A program made the position numbers and the translations under genes. DNA of 15,399 nt from Podochytrium sp. JEL0797 (Eukaryota; Chytridiomycota; Chytridiomycetes; Chytridiales; Chytriomycetaceae): contig JADGJG010000620.1 in NCBI GenBank assembly GCA_027596195.1, positions 1-15,399 of the forward strand, read 5' to 3'. This document shows, one piece after another, positions 7,469 to 15,383 of the stretch. A model generated the notes under the pieces. It was not told the origin of the DNA. It saw only the letters and a list, made by a program, of their open reading frames with translations, and ran no database searches. Every line of letters begins with the position of its first letter. Position 1 is the first letter of the stretch.

Positions 7469-7474
7469 AATAAA
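7469..7474 (+). promoter_or_regulatory. Candidate polyadenylation signal of gene 5
   Basis: AATAAA lies 39 bases after the gene 5 stop codon in AT-rich sequence. Confidence 0.5.
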
Positions 7475-7540
7475 TTCTTTAAAACCGTTCAACAAGAGTG
7501 TAAGGGAAAATAGTTCAATGATGAGTGTGTTATTTATTTG

Positions 7541-7559
7541 TGATATTAAAAAAATATCA
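7541..7559. repeat. Short perfect inverted repeat TGATATT-A5-AATATCA
   Basis: Seven-base arms flank AAAAA. It could be a small hairpin or a paired factor site (each arm contains GATA). It lies 110 bases past the gene 5 stop and 252 before gene 6. Confidence 0.45.
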
Positions 7560-7810
7560 ACAACGCTTTCATACTTTTGTTTCTGCGCTTCGGCTGTGCC
7601 ATCCCATCTTCAAGACTTCCCCAGTTTAAAAAAAATGTAATTTTGAATAAGGATGAGTGAGAAAAAGCCCCCTGCAAGCGGCAAACCAAAAATTTCATTC
7701 TGTCTTGATCACGTGCGCGCGCTTTCTCCGCGCCTGTGGAAAAATCTGGAAAGCCCGCCCTGGCTCCCTCCGCAAAAAATCACACCTGGATTTTTTTGCA
7801 CACGCCAACC

Positions 7811-9169
7811 ATGTTCCCCTCGCCCACCCCAACCACGGCCACGCGCCACGACGCCCCGCCCGCCCCGTCCCAGCTCTCTCCCGTCAGCCCCGACAGCACC
7901 GTCAGCCTCCTCTCGCTGGGTCTCCAGGCGAAGCTGCCCCAGCAGCGTCCGCACCGCCTCGCGCTCCCCGCCAACAAGTACCTGACCGCGCCCTCCTTCC
8001 TCTCGCCAATGCACACACCCAACGTGGCGTCCAGTCCCGCGCTCATCTTGAATGACTCACAGCTAAAGGCCATGTTTCCCCAATCTCCCCTGGGCATTCC
8101 GCACGCCACTCCTTCGTGGGGCAACTTTTCCGCAACCTTCACCACGCCCGAGCTCTCGTGCGATCCGTGCTACATCGACATGAGCGACCTGATGCCCATT
8201 TTGCTGCCCAACCCGCTTGCAAGTCCGCAGCCGCCCCTTATGCCGCTGGGAGGCAATTCAGGATTCGAATCCATGTTCGAAATTTCCTTGGCCGGGTTCG
8301 ACTCGCCCGAGGGTCAATTTGGAGCATCGCAGCCCCCGCAGTCACATTCATATTCAAAATCAAGTGTCCCTGTCCACACTCATCAGTTCGACGGAATGGC
8401 AAGCAACTCGTTCGACCAGTTGCAACAGCAGCAGCAATTCAGCGATACACCCTTCATGCCCGTCGACCAGTACGCCTTGGACAGCTGGCTATACGACTCC
8501 TCATCTCTCATGCTCGATCCATTCGCAAGCTACTCTGTCGAACCAATGCTTGCCAGTCCCGAATTTTCCCTCCCGCTGCTGGTTCCTACCACCACATTTG
8601 CCCCCACCCCTCTCCCACCCTCTTCCAGCGCGAGCACCTTTTCCTACGATTCCGTGAGCATGGATTCCATTTTCTGCAACACAAGACACGACTCCCTGGG
8701 CCCCATGTCGGCGCCCCACGAGCCGGCTGCTGCCGCCTCCGCCTCGTCCACCCCTGCTGCTTTGCCACATCGAACAAGCCCACAAAAAAAGCATCAACCG
8801 GTTCGTTCTCGCTCATCCAAGCTTCCCCACTCGTCCACCTCCTTGTCAAATCGAGCCGCCTCCCTCGGCTTCGACGACGAAGACTACCTGGCAACGACGA
8901 CGCCCAAACGGACTCACTCGTCGCCTTCGGCCTCTCGCGCTGAATCTCCCGACGACTTTGGCAAAGAGTCGTACAAGAACAACAAGCGGTTCCGGCTCCC
9001 GAAAGAGCAGATGCAGAGGCTCAAGGACGTGTTTGCCGAGAACCCGTTGCCGACGGCCAAGGAGGCTGAGGAGATTGCCAGGGAGATTAAGGTGGACGTG
9101 GTCAAGATTAAGATTTGGTTTCAGAACCGTCGGGCTGCAACAAAGAGACGGATGAAGGGAGGGCATTAG
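7811..9169 (+). CDS. Homeodomain protein, tandem array gene 6 (single exon, C-terminal homeodomain)
   Basis: Probable transcription factor of 452 residues. The homeodomain is at the extreme C-terminus, about residues 389-448, with R5, F20, NPLPT loop and KIKIWFQNRRAATKRRMK. I47, Q50, N51 and R53 make it the most canonical of the set. It lacks the post-homeodomain extension and C-terminal motif of genes 2-5 and ends four residues after the domain. The long N-terminal region is Pro/Ser-rich with a Gln run (QLQQQQQF) and Ala-rich stretch. A basic Ser-rich segment precedes the homeodomain. MFEISLAG (residues 155-162) matches MFEASVAG of gene 5, and TPFMP recalls genes 1 and 4. The frame opens at a GTG at 7736, but the first ATG is 7811 (MFPSPTPTT). 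Confidence 0.9.
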   Translation: MFPSPTPTTATRHDAPPAPSQLSPVSPDSTVSLLSLGLQAKLPQQRPHRLALPANKYLTAPSFLSPMHTPNVASSPALILNDSQLKAMFPQSPLGIPHATPSWGNFSATFTTPELSCDPCYIDMSDLMPILLPNPLASPQPPLMPLGGNSGFESMFEISLAGFDSPEGQFGASQPPQSHSYSKSSVPVHTHQFDGMASNSFDQLQQQQQFSDTPFMPVDQYALDSWLYDSSSLMLDPFASYSVEPMLASPEFSLPLLVPTTTFAPTPLPPSSSASTFSYDSVSMDSIFCNTRHDSLGPMSAPHEPAAAASASSTPAALPHRTSPQKKHQPVRSRSSKLPHSSTSLSNRAASLGFDDEDYLATTTPKRTHSSPSASRAESPDDFGKESYKNNKRFRLPKEQMQRLKDVFAENPLPTAKEAEEIAREIKVDVVKIKIWFQNRRAATKRRMKGGH

Positions 9170-9307
9170 GGGTGCTTGTGTTTTTGTTGTTGAGTGTTTT
9201 TCATTTTTTCTACGAGTGAAAAAGAATATATAAGAAGTATGTAGTAGTTCTCAATATCTTCTGGCTTACGTACGTTTTAAAAAAAGAATGATTAAAAAAG
9301 TGAGTGT

Positions 9308-9347
9308 CACGTGCTGAGCCACAGGCATGTGCCCGCTCGAGCACGTG
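9308..9347. promoter_or_regulatory. Paired CACGTG E-boxes in inverted arms
   Basis: CACGTGCT at 9308-9315 and AGCACGTG at 9340-9347 form perfect 8-base inverted arms with CACGTG cores 34 bases apart. CACGTG is the site of bHLH factors (Pho4/Cbf1/USF type). They lie about 670-700 bp before gene 7 and 140 bp after gene 6. Confidence 0.4.
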
Positions 9348-9374
9348 CCATAAAATAATCGTTGCGCGGCAAGG

Positions 9375-9395
9375 CCTGTCACTTACCTGTCACTT
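9375..9395 (+). repeat. Tandem CCTGTCACTT repeats, 11-base period
   Basis: Two exact 10-base copies (9375-9384 and 9386-9395) are spaced by one base, about one helical turn. Each contains CTGTCA, the TALE-homeodomain (TGIF/Meis-like) core. Binding is inferred. Confidence 0.5.
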
Positions 9396-9414
9396 CAAAA
9401 GGTGATAAACACAT

Positions 9415-9429
9415 CCCCCCCCCCCCCCC
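9415..9429. repeat. C15 homopolymer
   Basis: Fifteen consecutive C bases, the longest single-base run seen in the window; length may be affected by sequencing error. Confidence 0.8.
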
Positions 9430-9971
9430 AAAACCAACTTTCCGAATAAAAAAAGTCGCATCAATAATGGAGAAATGAAAAGAGTTTATGCCGAAATCAT
9501 TTCCCACCCGATGGGAAACAACCATGGCAATGTCTTCTTGTACGTCCCACCTGCTGGGGGGGGGGTATCGAGAAACCTGAGCGTCCCAATTCACCGCGTT
9601 CTGAGGAGGGGATGGCCAAGAGATCTTTGAGACGCCATTTTTGTTAAGCAGGACGAAGGGCGAACCACGTTTTTGGAAATGGTTGCGAGGTAGAAACTGC
9701 ATCGCGTTGAATTATTGAAATGTAGGTATAATAAAAATTCGGAAATAGTTGCGATGCGAAGTAAAAACTTGCATAACCGTATGTACAATATTTATGAGAT
9801 AATGATGAACAACGTCACCCTACCGTGAAAAAGTGAAATGGAAGTGAAGAATGATTGCTTCGAATTCATTTCCGAAAATTTCACAATAAGAGCTAAATGA
9901 CCTTTAAAATTAGGTCATCCCCAAAGAAAAGTCATTATGAAAGCTGCATTAGACAATACAAAAAAGAAGAA

Positions 9972-9977
9972 TATAAA
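9972..9977 (+). promoter_or_regulatory. Candidate TATA box of gene 7
   Basis: TATAAAGG lies 42 bases before the ATG at 10014. If used, transcription would start downstream of the earlier in-frame ATG at 9897 and favour the shorter protein. Confidence 0.4.
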
Positions 9978-10013
9978 GGCGGGGAAGGGGGGGGGCATTT
10001 CCATCCTTGCCCA

Positions 10014-11012
10014 ATGAATTCTGAACACGCTCCAACCACCCTCGCGACTCTCACTGCGGAAGACACTCACGCCATTGAGTCGCTCGCCATGCTCGCAAAA
10101 GCCGCGAGCGCTGCTGCTCATCAGGATATCCCAGCATTCGCACCCCCGAAAGAAAGCCCCTCAACCAGCCATTCAACAAAAATCACTCTCCCGTCCTTCA
10201 ACGAGCTGCCCATCTGCCGCTCTCCCATCACAATCCCCTCGCAACCGTACCAGTACCAAGGCCATTCATACAAACACCAGCATCAGCAAGTGCATCCACC
10301 AAGACTCATTCGCTCCAACTCGATTTCATTCCCTTACGTCCACCAATCTCTCCACCTCCAACACCCTCACCATCCGCTCCACTCTGTCGTGGAAAGAAGG
10401 CACAGTTACGATCCACCCTCATCATACGCCCAACGCGTGTGGCCCGCACTGCCAAGTCAACAACCGAACCCACAAGTCTACTACCCCCACGCGCACGAGC
10501 AGCAGCATCAACCACCTTTACCCCACCTTACTTCCTCCCCCCCTTCCCTCGCCCCCCTGTCGTGCTCCCCCCCTTTCGGGGCCACGCCCGTCCGCGCCCC
10601 CCCCGGGGAACACGCCACCTACACACACCCCCCGACCTCAACCGTCTACATCTCGCCACCACCCTCCCACAACCACACCCCCATCCCCGGCCTGCGCGCC
10701 ACGAAACGTCAGCTCAAAGTCCTGCTTGAAGTGTTTTCCGAAACGCCGACCCCAACAGCCGCGCTTCACGACGAGATTGCCGAACGCATCGGCATGTCCA
10801 AGAAAGCCATACGGAACTGGTTCCAAAACACGCGCGCCAAGATGCGGAGGTTGGCGAATCAGAGGGCGGCCGGTGAGGAGAAGGGGGATGGTGGGGTCGT
10901 GGGTGCGGGTGTGGAGGGTCGCGTACAGCAGACTGCGAGTCCCTTGGATTCGGGGGAGGAGAAGGAGGAGGGAGGAGTGGATCGCAGGGAGACGGTTGCA
11001 GTTATTGTTTGA
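10014..11012 (+). CDS. Divergent homeodomain protein, tandem array gene 7 (single exon)
   Basis: Probable DNA-binding protein of 332 residues. The homeodomain, about residues 222-281, ends with AIRNWFQNTRAKMRRLANQ: W48, Q50, N51 and R53 are kept, but 47 is Asn and 52 is Thr. N-terminal arm position 5 is Gly rather than Arg, and position 31 is His. NTRAK is known from ZFHX-type homeodomains, but this resemblance is local. It has neither the NGIHV extension nor the Phe-rich C-terminal motif. The N-terminus starts with an Ala-rich, helix-prone stretch, then is His/Gln/Pro-rich, with one PKA-type RRHSY. An in-frame ATG at 9897 would add 39 residues (371 total), but these cross a TATAAA and a G9 run and look non-coding. 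The tail is Gly/Glu-rich. Confidence 0.82.
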   Translation: MNSEHAPTTLATLTAEDTHAIESLAMLAKAASAAAHQDIPAFAPPKESPSTSHSTKITLPSFNELPICRSPITIPSQPYQYQGHSYKHQHQQVHPPRLIRSNSISFPYVHQSLHLQHPHHPLHSVVERRHSYDPPSSYAQRVWPALPSQQPNPQVYYPHAHEQQHQPPLPHLTSSPPSLAPLSCSPPFGATPVRAPPGEHATYTHPPTSTVYISPPPSHNHTPIPGLRATKRQLKVLLEVFSETPTPTAALHDEIAERIGMSKKAIRNWFQNTRAKMRRLANQRAAGEEKGDGGVVGAGVEGRVQQTASPLDSGEEKEEGGVDRRETVAVIV

Positions 11013-12046
11013 CAAATCGGGTTTCTTTCTTCTGTATTCTTATGCTTTTTTAATCAATTATTTGCCATCCATTCGCCAATCTCCGTCATTGAGTTCCATT
11101 TTGTGTTTGCTTCTAGTTATTTAGGGGGATTCCCTGAGTGGGTTGCAATAAGTAAAGGAGTGCATTCTGGCAGGGCTTGACTAGGCTTGTGCGCGCCACC
11201 CATCGTCTTGCGTCAAGAAATCCGCGCAAAAACCCAACGCTCCCCTCGATCCACCACCTGTTTCATCACCCTGCAAGACTCGCCATCAAGCACGCGCGCA
11301 ACGAGCACGACCACTACGACGCACTTTTCACGTCCCCTTCTTCCCCTCCTTCAAACTCGCTGAATCTCGCGCCATAGCCTCTCCCCATTCCTGCAGCCCA
11401 CACATTCCCCGCACCTGTATATGGTCACCCATCCATCGACCTCACCACACAAACCCGACTGCCATAAGGAGCCCAAAATGTGATCCCCCGACCTCACGCT
11501 ACCAAACCACCAACCGGGTACTGGCATGATTAATGCGATTGCAGTCTGCAGATAGGATTGGCATGGGGAGAGGTACGGTGCGCTACTGGTTTCACCGGTG
11601 AGAGGGTTCGAGAGTGTGTGGCGCAACATGAGGGTGGTGCGCGTGATGTGGGTGCACTATATCTCACGCTTTTTGGGATAGAAATAACACGCCAAGTTGC
11701 GGCAATTGGGATTCGAAGCTCATCATGCATCAGGGATGGCGCCACAGCCGGTGGTTTCGGCACAGTCCACTGCCCAGTATTCGTATTGAATATGCACGCG
11801 TCAAAAACCAACACCACGGACATCACAGACAGGATAATAGAAGCAATGTTCAAGCTCCGCTAATTTTTAGACAGAATTAACGTGCGACTGCGCCAAGAGG
11901 TGGTTCGTCCTCAAAAACACGTCGATTGCGACTTCAATTTCGACTAACAAGTGGGGGCACTTTACGGACTTTGTTCGTATTCCTTCGTCCCATTACCAAA
12001 AATAAAAATAAACAAAGGAAACTCCCACCTAATTTTTTCGCTCGGA
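11013..12046. other. Intergenic region between gene 7 and gene 8
   Basis: These 1034 bp contain no gene I can support. Frames at 11177-11377 (+), 11558-11863 (+) and 11530-11853 (-) begin at TTG, not ATG, and show no family I know. TAATCAATTA lies at 11051-11060. A minor exon of an unseen gene cannot be excluded. Confidence 0.5.
11051..11060. promoter_or_regulatory. Inverted TAAT pair, 2-nt spacer, downstream of gene 7
   Basis: TAATCAATTA reads TAATTGATTA on the other strand, two facing half-sites with P2-type spacing. It lies 39 bases after the gene 7 stop, so it may sit in a 3' UTR and have no role. Confidence 0.25.
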
Positions 12047-15000
12047 ATGCAAGTGTCTCCAGCGACACCCCCGACACAACTTCGACAGCAAATCAACACG
12101 AATGCGCATCTTTTGCGTAGTTTGATGGTGCACATTGTGTTTGCGTCGTGTGTGGCCCTTGCGGCGCCAGGCACTGTTTGCAAAGACCGGATGGACGCTG
12201 ACGAAGTGTTTGTGCGTGTCGGCGATGCGCTGCGCATTGCGTTTGATGGCGCTGCGGCGGACGAAAGCGACGCGGTGTCTGTGCTTGCGACGCACACGCG
12301 CGCCTTTGCGACTCTCAAAGCCATCCACAAGGACGGCCCGCGCGCCGCCTCTCTGCGCGCCGCCTCGCTTCGCCCTCTCCTTGCGAATCCACAGCACCAC
12401 TACCAAGTGCGCTTCAAGGGTATTTATTTTATTTGTTTTTTATTTAATTTCCGTTTACTTACAACCAATAGGAAAACAATCTACCCACGATGCATCACCC
12501 TTCAACGGCGCATTCTGCTTCCTCCGCATCGACGGCAACTCCCTCGTCCTCGAAACTGTCCTCGAATCCACAAACACCCCGGAACCAAACACCTTTGACG
12601 CCCTGCAACCCGACGTTGATCTCGACAATGCACTCGAGTCCGAAGAATCCGCCACAACCCTCCCGAAAAAGAAGGAAAAGCGTGCAAAAAAAAATTCAAA
12701 ACCGCGTGCTTGTCGAAACATTGAACGCTTCGGCTCGTGCAAGAACATGCTGGCCGGATGCCCCTTCAACCACGATGTTCCTCAGAAACCTGCTGCTGCT
12801 TCTTCCTCTTCAAACAGTGTTCCTGCTCTGACTCCCGATTCAGCCTCGGCCCCTGCCCCTGTTCTCGCATCCACACCAACTCCCACTCCCACTCCCGCGC
12901 CAGCACCCCTCCAATCAAACCCACCACCAACCCTACCCCCAAAACCCACTCCCACCACTCTCGAAATCAAATCCAGAACCGTCCACCTCCTCTCCCTCCG
13001 CTCCACCGTCATCACCCTCACCCTCACCCACCTCCTCACCACCCCGGGAACCCCAATCCCCCTCCTCACTCTCATGCGCCACATCCGCCGCACATTCTAT
13101 AAAAAATACGTCCTCCCGCTCGCGTTCGAATCCACCACCAATCACCCTTTACCGCACTTCAACCTCAACATCCTCCCCACGGACCCCGACTACGACGTGA
13201 CCGACGACACGATTCCAAACGCCTCCGAAGCCCACTGTGAGGCGCAAAACGCGGTCCCCAAAAAGGACTGGCCGGCCCTCTGGCACAACTGGAACACGGT
13301 CCGTGGGATCCTGTCGAAACAGTTTTTCCGGAGGCTGATCCACGAGCAATACGCGGGTGTGAAGGTGGGAGTGGAGGGAACGCAGCGGGTTGTGTGGATG
13401 GATGTTGTGGAGGACAATCATGTGAGAGAGTATCCGTGGTGTGTTGTTGTGACGGTGGTTACGGTTGAGAAAGGGTTGAAAGTGTATGAGAAGGCTTGTG
13501 AGCGGGTAGAGGAGGTGATTCAAAGTGCGTGTTGTTTGATGGATGTGAGTTCTGCTTTTGCTAGCGATTGTAATGAAGTGGAGGAGATTTCTACGGCGAT
13601 GGATGACCTTGCGTTGGATGGGCCTGCGATTGATGGGATGGCGTCTGGTGAGCAGTTTAGGCGGGTGAATGTGAATATTGCGTTGGCAGAGCTTGAGACG
13701 CGGCTTGAAAGGACGGGTGGGGAGTTGTGGAAACGCGTGAGGAAGGTGATTGCGGAGGAACGGGCGGGGGCGAATAAGCGGCGTAATGTGTTGAGGGTGT
13801 TGTATGCAGGTGTTAAGCGGGATGCGTCGGATTCGGACGAGGATTCGGAAGAGGAGGATGAAGCGGAGGACGACCAGGAAGCGGAGAGTGCGGGTCCGGT
13901 TGTTGCGGTGGTTCCTGGGTTGCCTGAGAACTCGTTTGCACCGTTTGGGCCGTACTTTGACACTCTGCTCTCGGTAAATCAATTTTCTTTCCCTCGCTTC
14001 CCGCTGGCATCGCCTTGTTTTTTTTTTCTTGCCTCGCTTCCCTTCTACTGAACACACCCCACCCACCCCCCTTCCAGAAAATCAGCCCCCCCAAAACCAT
14101 CCAACCAAACCGCCTCAAATTCCTCTCAAACCTCCAATCCATCATCTCCCGCGCCTTTGGCGAAGGCTACACCGCCCACCTCTTTGGCTCCTCCCTCACC
14201 ACCCTCGCCTCCCCGACCTCGGACGCCGACGTGACCATCCTCCTCACAGACCCGACCGAAAACCCCGTGACCCACCCCATCTCCAACATGTACCTCCTGG
14301 CCTCGGTGCTCCGCCACCACGGGATGCAAAAAGTGTTTCCCGTGGCGACGGCCAAAGTGCCGATTGTCAAGTTTTACGACCCCGTGTACAAGTTGCATGC
14401 GGATGTGAATGTCGGGAATGCGTTGGGGATTGAAAATTCGAGGTTGATTTGGGAGTATATGCAGTGTGATGAGAGGGTGAGGGATTTGATTTTGTTGGTC
14501 AAGTATTGGGCTGCGAGGCGGGATTTGAATGATTCGGCGGAAGGAGGTAAAAACCGAACTTTTTTTGTTTTGTTTTGATTTTGTTTTACTCAACGTATCC
14601 CCCCAAGGCACTTTCTCCTCCTACGCCCTCACCCTCATGCTCCTCTCCTACCTCCAACTCACCCACATCCTCCCCTCCCTCCAATCCCTCCACCACTCAA
14701 CCACCCCACGCACCTACATTGTCGCACGCACAAACAAACCCTTCCTCAAATCCACCAAATCCAAAATGGACGCCAAATCCGCCGCCGCAACCGCCTTCTC
14801 CGAATACAAAAAACGCCTCTCCCAACCCCACCTCCCACCCCCACCACGTCCCACCACCCCACCGGAAAGTATCCACCCGTTCTCGAACACGAGTACAACG
14901 GGGGTGCCCCACCCAACGACCCCAATCCCAGCGGGGATGGTGCTCTGGGACGTGTCGTTCGTCTCCGCCTCGGACCCCCGCGTGTCCACACGAAAACGAG

Positions 15001-15383
15001 CGTTTGGGGATCGCAAAGAGTACCTCGCTTCCCTCGTTCACACTCTCCACGGGTTCTTCCACCACTACGCCCACGTGCATACGTACACGCGTGGGGGGAT
15101 TGTGAGTGTGCGGTGTGGAGGCATAACCGGGCGTAAAGGCGTGCATTCTGCGTTGTTGGGTGGTGGAGGCGGGAAGAGGGGAGGTGGTGGTGGAGGGAAG
15201 GAGGAGTGGGTTGTTGTGGTGGAGGATCCGTTTCAGTTGGATCGGAATACGGCGGGGATGGTGAAGGATGTGAAGGGGGTGAAGGAGGAGTTTGGGCGGG
15301 CGGCGGGGGCGTTGAGGGAGGGGTGTTGCGGTGGGAAGATGGGGGAGATGGTGGAGAGGGTGTTTGAGCAGTATGGGAAGTAA
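12047..15383 (+). CDS. CCCH-finger non-canonical poly(A) polymerase / terminal uridylyl transferase-like (four exons)
   Basis: Enzyme of 1039 residues predicted to add nucleotides to RNA 3' ends. Exons: 12047-12419, 12472-13973, 14078-14546, 14608-15383. A CCCH zinc finger (C205, C214, C221, H225; spacing 8-6-3) suggests RNA binding. It is followed by a Pro/Thr-rich linker and about 380 residues I do not recognise, with an acidic Asp/Glu stretch near 585-605. The nucleotidyltransferase core has LFGSS (G662, S663), SDAD (D674, D676) and a third acidic residue in LHADVNVGN (D734), the expected metal-binding triad. EGGTFSSYALTLM (about 780-792) and EDPFQLDRN (987-995) are the Cid1/Trf4-type PAP-associated signatures. 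The gap between these two is unusually long and low in complexity. A tandem AASLR repeat lies in exon 1. Poly(A) versus poly(U) specificity cannot be decided. Confidence 0.85.
12420..12471 (+). other. Gene 8 intron 1 (52 bp, phase 1)
   Basis: Donor GTATTT, AT-rich body with TTACTTA, acceptor AATAG. Splicing joins G to GA and moves the reading frame into the long second exon. It is the shortest intron in the window. Confidence 0.8.
13974..14077 (+). other. Gene 8 intron 2 (104 bp, phase 0)
   Basis: Donor GTAAAT, pyrimidine-rich body, branch-like CTACTGAAC near 14046-14054, acceptor TTCCAG. An 11-base sequence CCTCGCTTCCC occurs twice inside (13992-14002 and 14032-14042). Splicing brings exon 2 into frame with the nucleotidyltransferase core. 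Confidence 0.85.
14547..14607 (+). other. Gene 8 intron 3 (61 bp, phase 1)
   Basis: Donor GTAAAA, branch-like TTACTCAAC, acceptor CCAAG. Splicing restores EGGTFSSYALTLM, a conserved poly(A) polymerase helix, which strongly supports the junction. Confidence 0.9.

Larger units (their letters stand above)
7431..7810. other. Intergenic region between genes 5 and 6
   Basis: No gene is supported in these 380 bp. They are AT-rich up to about 7660, then GC-rich toward the gene 6 ATG. They contain the gene 5 AATAAA, a 7-base inverted repeat at 7541-7559, a partial TTTTGAATAA motif at 7641-7650, and CACGTG at about 7710. Confidence 0.55.
9170..10013. other. Intergenic region between genes 6 and 7
   Basis: These 844 bp hold no gene I can support; minus-strand frames here are short and unrecognised. 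The region has the densest visible regulatory-type structure in the window: two CACGTG boxes (9308-9347), two direct CCTGTCACTT repeats (9375-9395), a C15 run (9415-9429), a G10 run (9556-9565), and a TATAAA (9972-9977) before gene 7. Confidence 0.6.

Noticed and set aside
7736..7810. 25-residue N-terminal extension of gene 6
   Set aside because: It would start at GTG; the first ATG is at 7811.
9897..10013. 39-residue N-terminal extension of gene 7 from an upstream ATG
   Set aside because: It is possible, but the stretch contains TATAAA and a G9 run and has a non-coding look; kept only as an alternative start.
11177..11377. 66-codon frame as a possible last exon of gene 7
   Set aside because: A GTGAGG donor exists at 10873, but its phase does not match the nearby acceptors at 11173 or 11184, and the intron would be about 300 bp, far longer than others here.
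11580..11730. tRNA-like GGTTCGA and GATTCGAA sequences
   Set aside because: Neither has a matching T-stem or the other cloverleaf arms.
11530..11853. 107-residue minus-strand frame with a hydrophobic start
   Set aside because: It begins at TTG, has no recognised family, and overlaps an equally long plus-strand frame; no support for either.
13149..14066. 305-residue minus-strand open frame
   Set aside because: It mirrors gene 8 exon 2 and intron 2, is Arg/His-rich as expected of antisense reading, and has no recognisable domain.
99..15383. Mobile element or CRISPR array
   Set aside because: No transposase or reverse transcriptase reading, no terminal inverted repeats, and no regularly spaced repeats were seen.
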